Source: UBA9676 sp963837105
Lineage (GTDB): Bacteria > Actinomycetota > Actinomycetes > Streptosporangiales > Streptosporangiaceae
Length of the DNA stretch: 64,000 nucleotides
Reading direction: 5' to 3'
NCBI GenBank assembly: GCA_963837105.1
Contig: CAWIMG010000036.1
Span: 310,001 to 374,000 of the forward strand
Shown: positions 55,309 through 64,000 of the stretch, in pieces
Numbering within the stretch: position 1 is the stretch's first letter
How the letters are laid out: each line of letters starts with the position of its first letter
The notes under the pieces: model-generated
What the model was told of the DNA's origin: nothing
What the model saw: the letters and a program-made list of their open reading frames with translations, nothing else
The model's database searches: none
Made by a program: the position numbers and the translations under genes

Positions 55309-56304
55309 GTGGACGTCGACGCCTACGTGGCCGCGCATCAGGCGGAATGGCGGCGGCTGGACGAACTCGTCCGCCGGCGGCGGCGGCTCACCGGTCCGGA
55401 GATCGACGAACTGGTCATGCTCTACCAGCGGGTCACCACCCATCTGTCGGCGGTGCAGGCGGCCGGGCACGATCCGGCCCTGGCCGCGGGCCTGTCCAGC
55501 CGGGTGGCCCGGGCCCGGGCGGCGGTGACCGGTGCTCACGCGGCGGACTGGGGGCTGGTGGGCCGGTTCGTGCTGGTGTCCTTCCCGGCCATGGCCTACC
55601 GGGCGCGCTGGTGGTGGCTGGCCACCGCGGCCGGCTCGCTGGCGGCCGCGTTGGTCATGGGGTGGTGGCTGGCCCGGTCACCGGCCCTGCAGGCCTCGCT
55701 GCTGCCCGCGTCAGCCGTCCGGCAGCTGGTGAATCATCAGTTCCAGGGCTACTACTCGCAGTACGCGGCACCCGCGTTCGCGGCCCAGGTGTGGACCCAC
55801 AACGTGTGGGCGGCCGCCCTGGCGCTCACCTTCGGGATCGCGCTGGGCCTGCCCACGCTGCTGATCCTGTTCGACAATGCCGCGAACATCGCGGTGGACG
55901 GCGCCCTGATGATCTCCCACGGCAAGGGGGTGCTGTTCTTCGCGCTGATCACGCCGCACGGGATGCTGGAGCTGTCGGCGGTCTTCCTGGCCGCGGCGAC
56001 TGGCCTGCGGCTCGGCTGGACGGTGATCGACCCTGGTCCCCGGCCGCGCGGCCGGGCGCTGGCCGAGGAAGGCCGGGCCGCTGTCACCATCGCGCTCGGC
56101 CTGGTCGTGGTGCTGCTGGTCTCCGGCGCCATCGAGGCCTTCGTCACCCCGTCACCGCTGCCCACCTGGGCGCGGATCGCCATCGGCGCGGTGGCCGAGG
56201 TGGCGTTCCTGGTCTACGTGCTGGTGCTGGGCCGCCGTGCGGTCGCGGCCGGCCTGACCGCCGACATGCCAGAAGCCCCCGACACCACCCCCGTCTCCGC
56301 CTGA
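55309..56304 (+). CDS. SpoIIM-like integral membrane protein
   Basis: A 331-residue protein with a cytoplasmic helical start (about 1-95), then about five spans: WWWLATAAGSLAAALVMGWW, AAPAFAAQVWTHNVWAAALALTFGIALGLPTLLILF, FALITPHGMLELSAVFLAAATGL and two near the C-terminus. NAANIAVDGALMISHGKG with ITPHGMLEL is the SpoIIM/UPF signature. GTG 55309 lies 65 bases from the divergent RDD gene. No sporulation role is implied by this relationship. Confidence 0.9.
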   Translation: MDVDAYVAAHQAEWRRLDELVRRRRRLTGPEIDELVMLYQRVTTHLSAVQAAGHDPALAAGLSSRVARARAAVTGAHAADWGLVGRFVLVSFPAMAYRARWWWLATAAGSLAAALVMGWWLARSPALQASLLPASAVRQLVNHQFQGYYSQYAAPAFAAQVWTHNVWAAALALTFGIALGLPTLLILFDNAANIAVDGALMISHGKGVLFFALITPHGMLELSAVFLAAATGLRLGWTVIDPGPRPRGRALAEEGRAAVTIALGLVVVLLVSGAIEAFVTPSPLPTWARIAIGAVAEVAFLVYVLVLGRRAVAAGLTADMPEAPDTTPVSA

Positions 56305-56368
56305 CCCCCGCCCCCGCCCCCTGCCGCCAGTGCCGTCGGCCGCCCGCAGCCGGCGGCAGAAAGGGGGG

Positions 56369-57657
56369 CTAGAGGCGGCCGGCGGCTTTGAGTTCCAGGT
56401 AGGCGTCGGCGAGGAGCGGCGGCAGCCGGTCCGGCGGCGCGTCTACCACCACCGCGCCATGCCGCTGCAGCAGTGCCGATGTCCGCTGCCGGCCCGCCCG
56501 GGCCTGCTCGGCCGCGGCTGCCGCATAGACCTCGCCGGCGTCAGCCCGGCCGGCCGCCAGGTCGTCCAGCGCGGGGTCGGCGACCGCGGCCACCAGCACC
56601 TGGTTGCGCGCGGAGAGCAACGGCATCCGGGGCAGCAGCCCCTCCTCCACCGCGGCCGGATTGAGGTCGGTCAGCAGCACCAGGAGGCTGCGCTGGCGGG
56701 CGGTGGTGAGCGCGGCACTGGCCAGCGCGGCGGCATCGGTCTCGACCAGTTCCGGCTCGATGGCGGCCATCGCGTCGGTGATGGCGGGCAGCACCGCCGA
56801 CCGGGAAGCGCCCACCACCCTGGCTCGCAGCCGCCGGTCCATCGCCAGGAAGTCGATCCGGTCGCCGGCCCGCACGGCCAGCGCGGCCAGCAGCAGGGCC
56901 GCGTCCATCGCGGTGTCGAGCCGGGGGATGCCGGCCACCCGGCCCGCCGAGGTGCGGCCGGTGTCGAGCACGATCAGGATGCGGCGGTCGCGCTCCGGCC
57001 GCCAGGTCCGGACCACGACCTCGCGGCGGCGCGCGGTGGCCCGCCAGTCAATGGACCGGACATCGTCGCCGACCACGTACTCACGCAGCGAGTCGAACTC
57101 GCTGCCCTGCCCGCGCAGCAGCGCCCGGTGCTGCCCGTCGAGCTGGCGCAGCCGGGACAGCTTCCCCGGCAGGTGCCGCCGGCTGCCAAACGGCGGCAGC
57201 ACCCGGACCGTCCACGGCACCGTCCGCCGGGCCTGGCGGCCAGCCAGCCCGAGCGGCCCGAGCGAGCGGATGGTGACCTGCGCGGCCTGCTTGTCGCCCC
57301 GCCTGGTGGGGGTCAGCGTGGTGGTGAGCACGGCCTGGCCGGCGGCCGGGATGCGGACCCGGGCATGGTGGGGCTGCGCGCCGGCGCTCGGCGGCCAGGC
57401 GTCCCGGATGCCGGCCCGCAGCGTCCGCCGCCCCGCGTTGGCGACCGTCAGCGTGACCGGCGCGCTCTGCCCGAGCAGCGCCTTGGTCTCGCCCGCCCGG
57501 GTCAGCTGGAGTGGCCGGATGCCGGCCGCCAGCGCCACGTCGGCCGCGATCGCCAGCAGCAGCAGCCCGTTCACGGCCAGCAGGGCCGCCCCGTCCCGGG
57601 CGGCCACGATCACCAGCACCCCGATCAGCGCGGCCAGTGCGGCCCGGCCGGTCAGGG

Positions 57658-57661
<4 letters not shown>
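56369..57661 (-). CDS. DUF58 protein, vWA-like partner of MoxR
   Basis: A 430-residue protein with two N-terminal spans (about 10-50), a beta-rich middle and the DUF58 signature GSEFDSLREYVVGDDVRSID followed by WRATAR. A vWA-like domain follows (ILIVLDTGRTSAG, FLAMDRRLRARVVG). DUF58 proteins work with MoxR AAA+ ATPases in envelope stress and metal-cofactor maturation. ATG 57661 overlaps the MoxR stop (ATGA). Confidence 0.92.
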
Positions 57662-58631
<970 letters not shown>

Positions 58632-58635
<4 letters not shown>

Positions 58636-59845
58636 CGCGTGAGCACCTGCCCTTCCAGCATGTCGAGGTCAGCGGCAAGCCGGACCAGCGCGCTGTCATC
58701 CCGGGGATCCGGCCCGAACAGCATGTCCCGGATCTCACCGGCAGTGCGGCCGGTTCGGCCGGCCAGATCCTGGCAGACCGCCTCCGGCGGGATCCCGGCG
58801 GGCAGCCCGGTGCGGGCCGTGATCCGCGCCAGGGCTGCGGTTCGCAGCGCCGCGGCGGCCCGGTCCCGCGCCCGCCGGGAGCGGTACAGCCGGCCGTGCC
58901 CCTCCACCGTCTCGCTGGCGCGGACCACCACCGGCAGCGGCTCGGCCACCAGCGGGCCAAACCGGCGCATCCGCCACAGCGCGGCCAGCAGCACGGCGAC
59001 CGCAAGCTCGGCCAGCACCAGGTACATCGGGCCGGGGATCAGGCTGGGCACGGAGCGGCCTGCCGCCGGGGCCGCCGGGGCGGGCAGCAGCCAGACCACG
59101 TGGGAGTCGGGGGCCAGCAGGTTCATCCCGAGCGCGGCGTTGCCAGCCGCGGCGAGGTAGCCGTTGGTCAGCGGCGCCCCGCTGCCCAGCACGGTGATGA
59201 TCCGGCCGTGCCGGGCGTAGCGCACCAATGAGGCGAACCCGGTGCCCGGCCGGCCCCGGTGCCACCGGCGCTGGCCGGATAGCAGAGCCAGGCCCCGCGG
59301 ACCTGCGAGTCCAGCAGTACACCGCCGGTGTCGGCGGTGCCCGCCAGCCGCGCTCCCGGCCATCCGCAGCCGGGCCGGCGGGTGGCCACCGGGGCCAGCC
59401 CGGCCGGGGTGATGCCGGGTGCCAGCGCCCGCAGCGCGCCCCGGCTGGGGGCCACGATCAGCAGGTCGGCCCTGGCCGCCGCGAGCCGGGCCAGCGATCC
59501 GCCGGTGAGCAGCCCGGGATCGGTGACGATCACCGCGCTGTGGGCCGGCCGTGCCTGGACCAGCGCCGCGGCGGCGCTCCCGGCGACGCTCACCTGGGTG
59601 CCCTGCCCGGCCAGCAGCGCGGCCAGCGCATGTGTGCCATTGCCGCCCAGGTTGCCGGGATCGAGCGGCCCGGTGGTGGTGGCGGCGGGCTGCAGCAGCG
59701 CGATCACCAGGCCGCCAAGCAGGATGACCGCCACCAGCGCGGCCGGTGCCCGCCACCGGCGCCAGCGCCGCGCCCGCCGCCCGCCCGGCTGGCTGGCCGG
59801 GCTGGCCATGGCAGGGGCAGGCCCGGGGCGGGTGAGCGTGGTCAT
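58632..59845 (-). CDS. DUF4350 membrane protein, frame change near 59255
   Basis: A protein of about 400 residues. ATG 59845 starts MTTLTRPGPAPAM, with a span LVAVILLGGLVIALLQ (about 35-55) and VIVTDPGLLTGGSLARLAAARADLLIVAP. The frame changes at CCCGGCCGGCCCCGG (about 59245-59260) and continues FASLVRYARHGRIITVLGSGAPLTNGYLA, LVLAELAVAVLLAALWRM span, and a C-terminal helical domain. Matches the Rv3691-type protein next to moxR. ATGA overlaps with both neighbours. Confidence 0.78.
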
Positions 59846-60561
59846 GACCGCCGGCTTCCGGCCAGGATTCCGCCGGTGGGCTCGGTGGCCGCGCTGACCC
59901 GGGGCGCGGCCGCCGTCACCGCCGCGTCGAGTTCGGTGATGCGCTGGTAGCCGGCCTGGCTGCCGGGCCGCCTGCCGTAGCAGACCTCGTCGAACAGGGC
60001 AGCGGCATCGGCCAGGCCGCGTGCCTGGGCGGGCAGCAGCTGGCCGGCCTGCGCCGCGAACTCGTCCGCGGTCCGGCCGGTGCTCGGCGGCAGCGCACCC
60101 CGTTCCTCCAGTTCGGCCGCGATCGCCCGGACCCTTTCCGCGATCGCGCCCGCATAGTCGCCCGCCTGCGCCAGCCGCGCTGCCATCTGGCGGTGGTCGC
60201 GGGCGGTGCGTGCCTGGCCGGATGCGGTCAGTGGCCGCGCCCCCCGGTGCCGCCGCCGGACCGGCCCGGTCCAGGCCAGGAGCCCGGCCACGCCGATGAC
60301 CGTCAGGGCGGCCAGTGCCACCAGCCCCCACCAGCCACCGGGCACCGCCGTGGCCCGGCCGAACAGGTGGCCGAGAATGGTCGCCAGGTAGCGGAGGATC
60401 AGCTGCTCCAGCGTGAGGTGCTGGTGATAGATCGGCTTGGACAGCTCGGCACGGGCGAGCCGCTGTGCCGCTGCCCGGCTGATGAACCGGCCGTGGCCGC
60501 CGGTCATCCGGCCACCGGGCAGGCCAGGAAGACTGAACCGGCCGTGGCCGCCGGTCACCAC
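59842..60561 (-). CDS. DUF4129 membrane protein
   Basis: A 239-residue protein with one span (about 80-100, WWGLVALAALTVIGVAGLLAW) and a cytoplasmic C-terminal domain starting RTARDHRQMAARLAQAGDYAGAIAERVRAIAAELEERG, then TADEFAAQAGQLLP and LFDEVCYG, the DUF4129 pattern. Starts at GTG 60561 or ATG 60507 are both possible, since a 23-base repeat duplicates this area. The 60561 start overlaps the stop of the upstream membrane gene. Part of the MoxR cluster. Confidence 0.85.
   Translation of the reverse strand: MVTGGHGRFSLPGLPGGRMTGGHGRFISRAAAQRLARAELSKPIYHQHLTLEQLILRYLATILGHLFGRATAVPGGWWGLVALAALTVIGVAGLLAWTGPVRRRHRGARPLTASGQARTARDHRQMAARLAQAGDYAGAIAERVRAIAAELEERGALPPSTGRTADEFAAQAGQLLPAQARGLADAAALFDEVCYGRRPGSQAGYQRITELDAAVTAAAPRVSAATEPTGGILAGSRRS
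60484..60557 (-). repeat. 23-base direct repeat at the DUF4129 start
   Basis: GAACCGGCCGTGGCCGCCGG plus TCA occurs at 60484-60506 and at 60535-60557, 51 bases apart, giving two TGGHGRF motifs at the protein start. Confidence 0.9.
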
Positions 60562-62088
60562 GCCGCCGGGCCGCCCGCGGGGGGCGCCGGCGGCCCGGCC
60601 GGGGGAGCCTGGCCGGGTGGCTGGGCAGGCCAGCCTGGGGTGCCGGAGTCGCCGGGCGCGGCTGGCGTGCCCGGCCCCATCGGACCCGGCGGTGGCGGCG
60701 TCCCGGCCGGCGGTGGTGCCCAGGCCGGACCCGGCCAGCCTGGCCCAGCCGGCCCGCTGGCGCCGGGCTGGCCCGTGGGCCGCCAGACAGTCGCGAACTC
60801 GTCGCCGGGCAGCGGGCCCTCGCTCGCGGCCGTCTGCAACGCCAGGTCCAGCCCCTCCCGGCGCATCCGCAGATCCACATACAGCAGGACGGTGACGCCG
60901 GCCGACACCGGCTGGGTGATGGCGCCCGCGATGATGCTGCCGATCGCGGCGATGATCAGCGCCAGCAGGCTGGGGTGCCCGGCGGCGGTAGTGATGAAGC
61001 CAGCCCCGCCGAACGGGTTGACGCTGCTGCCGCCGGAGAACACGCCGCTGATGATGCTGAACGGCAGCCGCAGCACCGACGCGGCGATGAGGACGATGAT
61101 CGCGGTCAGCAGCAGGATGCCAAACACCCGCCAGAAGCTGCCCCGGACCAGCCGCCAGGATCTGCCCAGCGCGGCGGTCGGTCCCTGCCGCTCCAGCACC
61201 ACCACCGGGGCCGACATGCTGAACCTGACATACAGCAGCACGTCGAAGATCAGCGCGGCGATGAAGCCGGCCACGGCCACCAGGGCGACCAGGCCCGGTG
61301 GCGCGTGGGCGACCGCCAGCGCCACGATCACCAGAGTGAGCGCCAGCCAGGGCCCGATCACCGCCAGGAACGCGAGCACGCTCGCGCCCAGCAGGGCCGG
61401 CAGCCGCGGCCGGGCGATCTGCCAGGCCTCCCCGGCGGTGATCCGGTGCCCGAGCACGCTGCGGCCGATGACCGCGGTCAGGATCCCGGTCAGCAGTAGC
61501 TGGACGAAGACCGCCAGCACGACGGCCACCAGCGCGGAGATTCCCACCGCGCCCAGCAGCCGCCCGACCTGCGCGGCGGTCAGCGTCTGGCTGGTGGACT
61601 TCAGCCCGGGCTGCCGCAGCAGGGCGTACTCCAGCGCGGTGGTGATGAGGGCGGAGATCGTCAGCACGATGGCGGCGATGCCGATGGTGGCTTTGGGGTT
61701 GCGCCGGATGGAGGTGAAGGCGCCATCCAGGATCTCGCCGACGGCGACCGGCCGCAGCGGGATGACCCCGGGTTTCGGGGCGGTCGGCGGGGGCGCCCAG
61801 CCCGCCTGGCCATACCCCGCCTGGCCGTATCCGGGCGGCCCGTACCCGGGCTGGCCGTACCCGGGCTGGCCGTACCCTGGCTGGCCGTACCCGGGCTGGC
61901 CGTAGCCGGAGGCCGGTGGCTGCCAGCTGCCGGGCGCCTGGCCAGGTCCCGGCGGCGGGCCGTACCCGCCGCCAGCTGGCGGCGCTGGCTGGCCGCCGGA
62001 TTCACCCGGCGGGAACCAGGGAGGGCTGCTGCTGCTCCGGCTCCTGCCCGCCGGCCTCGCCCGCGCCCTCCGCGGGATGGTCAGTCAT
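60555..62088 (-). CDS. polytopic membrane protein (DUF7544/glycerophosphodiesterase membrane-domain type), frame change near 62025
   Basis: ATG 62088 with AGGAGA five bases upstream gives MTDHPAEGAGEAGGQEP. The literal frame ends at 62002; reading one base over gives PPWFPPGESGGQPAPP and GYGQPGYGQPGYGQ repeats, then PVAVGEILDGAFTSIRRNPK and six or more spans (about 61660-60830) such as LAVFVQLLLTGILTAVIGRSVLG, WRVFGILLLTAIIVLIAAS. LDGAFxxIRRNPK and the membrane order are typical of these actinobacterial proteins. The C-terminus is Pro/Gly-rich. It heads the MoxR-cluster operon. Confidence 0.75.
61790..61915 (-). repeat. GYGQP tandem repeats in the membrane-protein N-terminus
   Basis: Nine-to-fifteen-base units encoding YGQPG/YGQAG/YGPPG repeat about eight times (GGCTGGCCGTACCCG on the plus strand). 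Low complexity, likely disordered. Confidence 0.8.
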
Positions 62089-62243
62089 GGTTCTCCTCAT
62101 CGGCTGGCGGCGCCGGTCCGGACGCCCGCCGTGCTGGCGCCCATACTCGCACGAAGCAGGAAGGTGCTGAAGGCGGCCTGGCCAACCGCGCCCGCACCCG
62201 CCCGGGGTCGACCCGCCAGCCGCCGCCGGCGCACACTCAGGGC

Positions 62244-63331
62244 ATGAGCACCAGGGCGCTGCGCTGGCTCGACCCACCGGCCGGGCCCGCCGTGGTCCTG
62301 CTCGACCAGACCAGGCTGCCGGCCGAGGAGACCTATCTCAGCTGCCGCGATACCGCCTCACTGGCGGACGCGATCGGGCGGCTGGTGGTCCGCGGCGCAC
62401 CGCTGCTCGGGCTGGCCGGGGCGTTTGGCGTCGCCCTGGCCGCGCACCGGGGTGAGGACGTGGCTGCCGCGGCCGCCACGCTCACCCGGTCCCGCCCGAC
62501 CGCGGTGAACCTGGGCTGGGGTGCCGGCCGCGCGCTGGCCGCCTGGCAGCGGGCCCAGCGGGACGCCACCACCCCGGCGGATACGCAACGCCTAGCGGCC
62601 CGGGCGGCGCTGGCCGAGGCGCGGGCCATCGCCGCGGAGGACGCCGCGGCCAGCGCGGCGATCGCGGCCCACGGGCTGGCGCTGGTGCCTCGCGGGGCCC
62701 GGATCCTGACCCACTGCAACACCGGTGCGCTGGTGTCGGCCGGGGAGGGGACCGCGTTCGCGATCATCCTGGCCGCGCACCGGGCCGGCGGCTGGCCCAG
62801 CTGTGGGTGGACGAGACCAGGCCGCTGCTGCAGGGGGCCCGGCTGACCGCGTATGAGGCGGGGCGGGCCGGCCTGCCATACGCGGTGCTGCCGGACGCGG
62901 CGGCGGCCTCGCTGCTGGCGGCCGGGGAGGTGGATCTGGTGCTCACCGGCGCCGACCGGGTGGCTGCCGACGGCAGCGTGGCCAACAAGGTGGGCACCTA
63001 TGGCCTGGCCGTGCTGGCCCGGCATCACCAGGTGCCGTTCGTGGTGGCCGCCCCCATGTCCACGATCGACTTCGCGGCCGGTGACGGGGCCGCGATCGTG
63101 GTCGAGCACCGGCCGGCCGCCGAGGTGACGTCGTTCGCCGGCCGCCCGGTGGCCCCGGCCGGCAGCGACGCCTACAACCCTGCTTTCGATGTCACCCCGG
63201 CCGCGCTGGTGACCGCGCTGGTGACCGAGCGTGGGCTGGCCCGTCCCGTCAATACGGGTACGCTGCGTCTGCTGGGCACGGTGGCGGCCACTGGAGTAGC
63301 TGCCCCGGCCATTGTTTCCGTGGAACGATGA
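62244..63331 (+). CDS. mtnA: S-methyl-5-thioribose-1-phosphate isomerase, frame change near 62788
   Basis: MtnA converts methylthioribose-1-P to methylthioribulose-1-P in methionine salvage. The first frame has VVRGAPLLGLAGAFGVALA, AVNLGWG and ILTHCNTGALVSAGEGTAFA with the catalytic Cys. At 62785-62792 (GCCGGCGGCTGG) one C is missing, and the rest is in another frame: LWVDETRPLLQGARLTAYEA, VLTGADRVAADGSVANKVGTYGLA with the catalytic Asp, and FVVAAPMSTIDF. Both halves are conserved, so the gene is probably intact in the organism. The stop overlaps the mtrA start (ATGA). Confidence 0.85.
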
Positions 63332-64000
63332 GGGCTATGAAAGGTCGCGTGCTGGTCGTCGACGATGACGCCGCCCTGTCCGAGATGCTTGGCATCATGC
63401 TGCGCAACGAGGGTTTCGACCCCACGTTCGTCGCCGACGGGGATCACGCCATGCAGGCGTTCCGGGATACCCACCCCGACCTGGTGCTGCTTGACCTGAT
63501 GCTGCCGGGCGTCGACGGCATCGACGTGTGCCGCCAGATCCGCACCGAGTCCGGTGTCCCCATCGTCATGCTGACCGCCAAGAGCGACACCGTGGACGTG
63601 GTGCTGGGCCTGGAGTCCGGTGCCGACGACTACATCGTCAAGCCGTTCAAGTCCAAGGAGCTCATCGCCCGGGTGCGGGCCAGGCTGCGGCGGACCGATG
63701 ATCCGGCGCCGGAGATGCTCCAGATCGCCGATGTCACCATCGATGTGGCCGGCCACTCGGTCCGCCGCGACGGGGAGCAGGTGAACCTCACTCCGCTGGA
63801 GTTCGACCTGCTGGTGGCGCTGGCCCGTAAGCCACGGCAGGTGTTCACCCGCGAGGTGCTGCTGGAGCAGGTGTGGGGGTACCGGCACGCGGCCGATACC
63901 CGGCTGGTCAATGTGCATGTTCAGCGGCTGCGGGCAAAAATCGAGAAGGACCCGGAGCATCCGGAGGTCGTGGTGACCGTCCGGGGCGTGGGTTACAAGG
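63328..64000 (+). CDS. mtrA: MtrA response regulator, cut by window end
   Basis: An OmpR-family response regulator that, with MtrB, controls division and cell-wall genes. The receiver domain starts GRVLVVDDDAALSEMLGIML, with the phosphorylation Asp in LVLLDLMLPGVDGIDVC, MLTAKSDTVDVVLGLESGADD and IVKPFKSKEL. The winged helix has LTPLEFDLLVALARKPRQVF, EQVWGYRHAADTRLVNVH and RGVGYK at the edge. Only the last few residues are missing. ATG 63328 overlaps mtnA; ATG 63337 is the alternative start. Confidence 0.96.
   Translation, partial: MRAMKGRVLVVDDDAALSEMLGIMLRNEGFDPTFVADGDHAMQAFRDTHPDLVLLDLMLPGVDGIDVCRQIRTESGVPIVMLTAKSDTVDVVLGLESGADDYIVKPFKSKELIARVRARLRRTDDPAPEMLQIADVTIDVAGHSVRRDGEQVNLTPLEFDLLVALARKPRQVFTREVLLEQVWGYRHAADTRLVNVHVQRLRAKIEKDPEHPEVVVTVRGVGYK

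Overview
The window is a stretch of very GC-rich actinomycete chromosome. The lineage markers agree: coenzyme F420 genes (fbiC, fbiB, fbiA), two WhiB proteins, a mycothiol-dependent mycoredoxin, UvrD2, MtrA, SpoIIM and many GTG or TTG starts. Gene order matches blocks known from Mycobacterium tuberculosis and Streptomyces: mrx1-uvrD2-whiB7-ABC1-ThiF-zincin-PDZ protease-UPF0182 (the Rv3198A to Rv3193c block), then mannose nucleotidyltransferase-F420-whiB2-manB-SIS-ahcY-mtrA (the Rv3264c to Rv3246c block), with a SpoIIM/RDD/DUF58/MoxR block (Rv3691-Rv3695 type) inserted. A Streptomyces or Streptosporangiales-like organism fits better than a Mycobacterium, but the genus cannot be fixed from sequence alone.

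Layout. 1-8815: six consecutive + strand genes resembling a Gram-positive type IV secretion or conjugation apparatus (TcpE-like protein, MinD-like ATPase without P-loop lysines, VirB4-like ATPase, polytopic TcpH/TrbL-like protein, TcpC/VirB8-like protein, transglycosylase-NlpC/P60 hydrolase). No relaxase, TraB or integrase is in view. 9067-12844: secreted cell-wall genes (tandem SH3-like protein, GH25-ricin muramidase, anchored protein). 12950-19328: ANTAR protein, mycoredoxin, UvrD2-like helicase, thioesterase, the whiB7 locus with a leader ORF and attenuator, ABC1 kinase. 19333-28227: ThiF-like protein, zincin, epimerase, MoaE, PDZ-Lon protease, UPF0182. 28387-37751: glycosyltransferase, mannose-1-P guanylyltransferase-like enzyme, AlkA-type glycosylase, leaderless marR, F420 genes. 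38041-48443: WhiB2-like protein, giant GT2 membrane protein, DUF5719, zincin-like protein, DUF3499, ManB, Trm112-like protein, SIS isomerase. 48466-52907: cation efflux, MerR, two tandem S-adenosylhomocysteine hydrolases. 52927-62088: membrane and cell-envelope block. 62244-64000: mtnA and mtrA (cut by the window end).

Functional links: mycothiol and oxidative defence with ribosome-stress resistance (mrx1, whiB7), F420 synthesis, mannose activation for glycans, and the methyl cycle and methionine salvage (two ahcY genes, mtnA).

Caution: about twelve otherwise intact conserved genes are broken by a reading-frame change, mostly a single base in a GC-rich run or repeat. This density points to sequencing or assembly error more than to decay, so these genes are annotated as whole loci with the break located. 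The strongest regulatory observation is the whiB7 leader: a short leader ORF, an 11-bp antiterminator and a 15-bp terminator that exclude each other.
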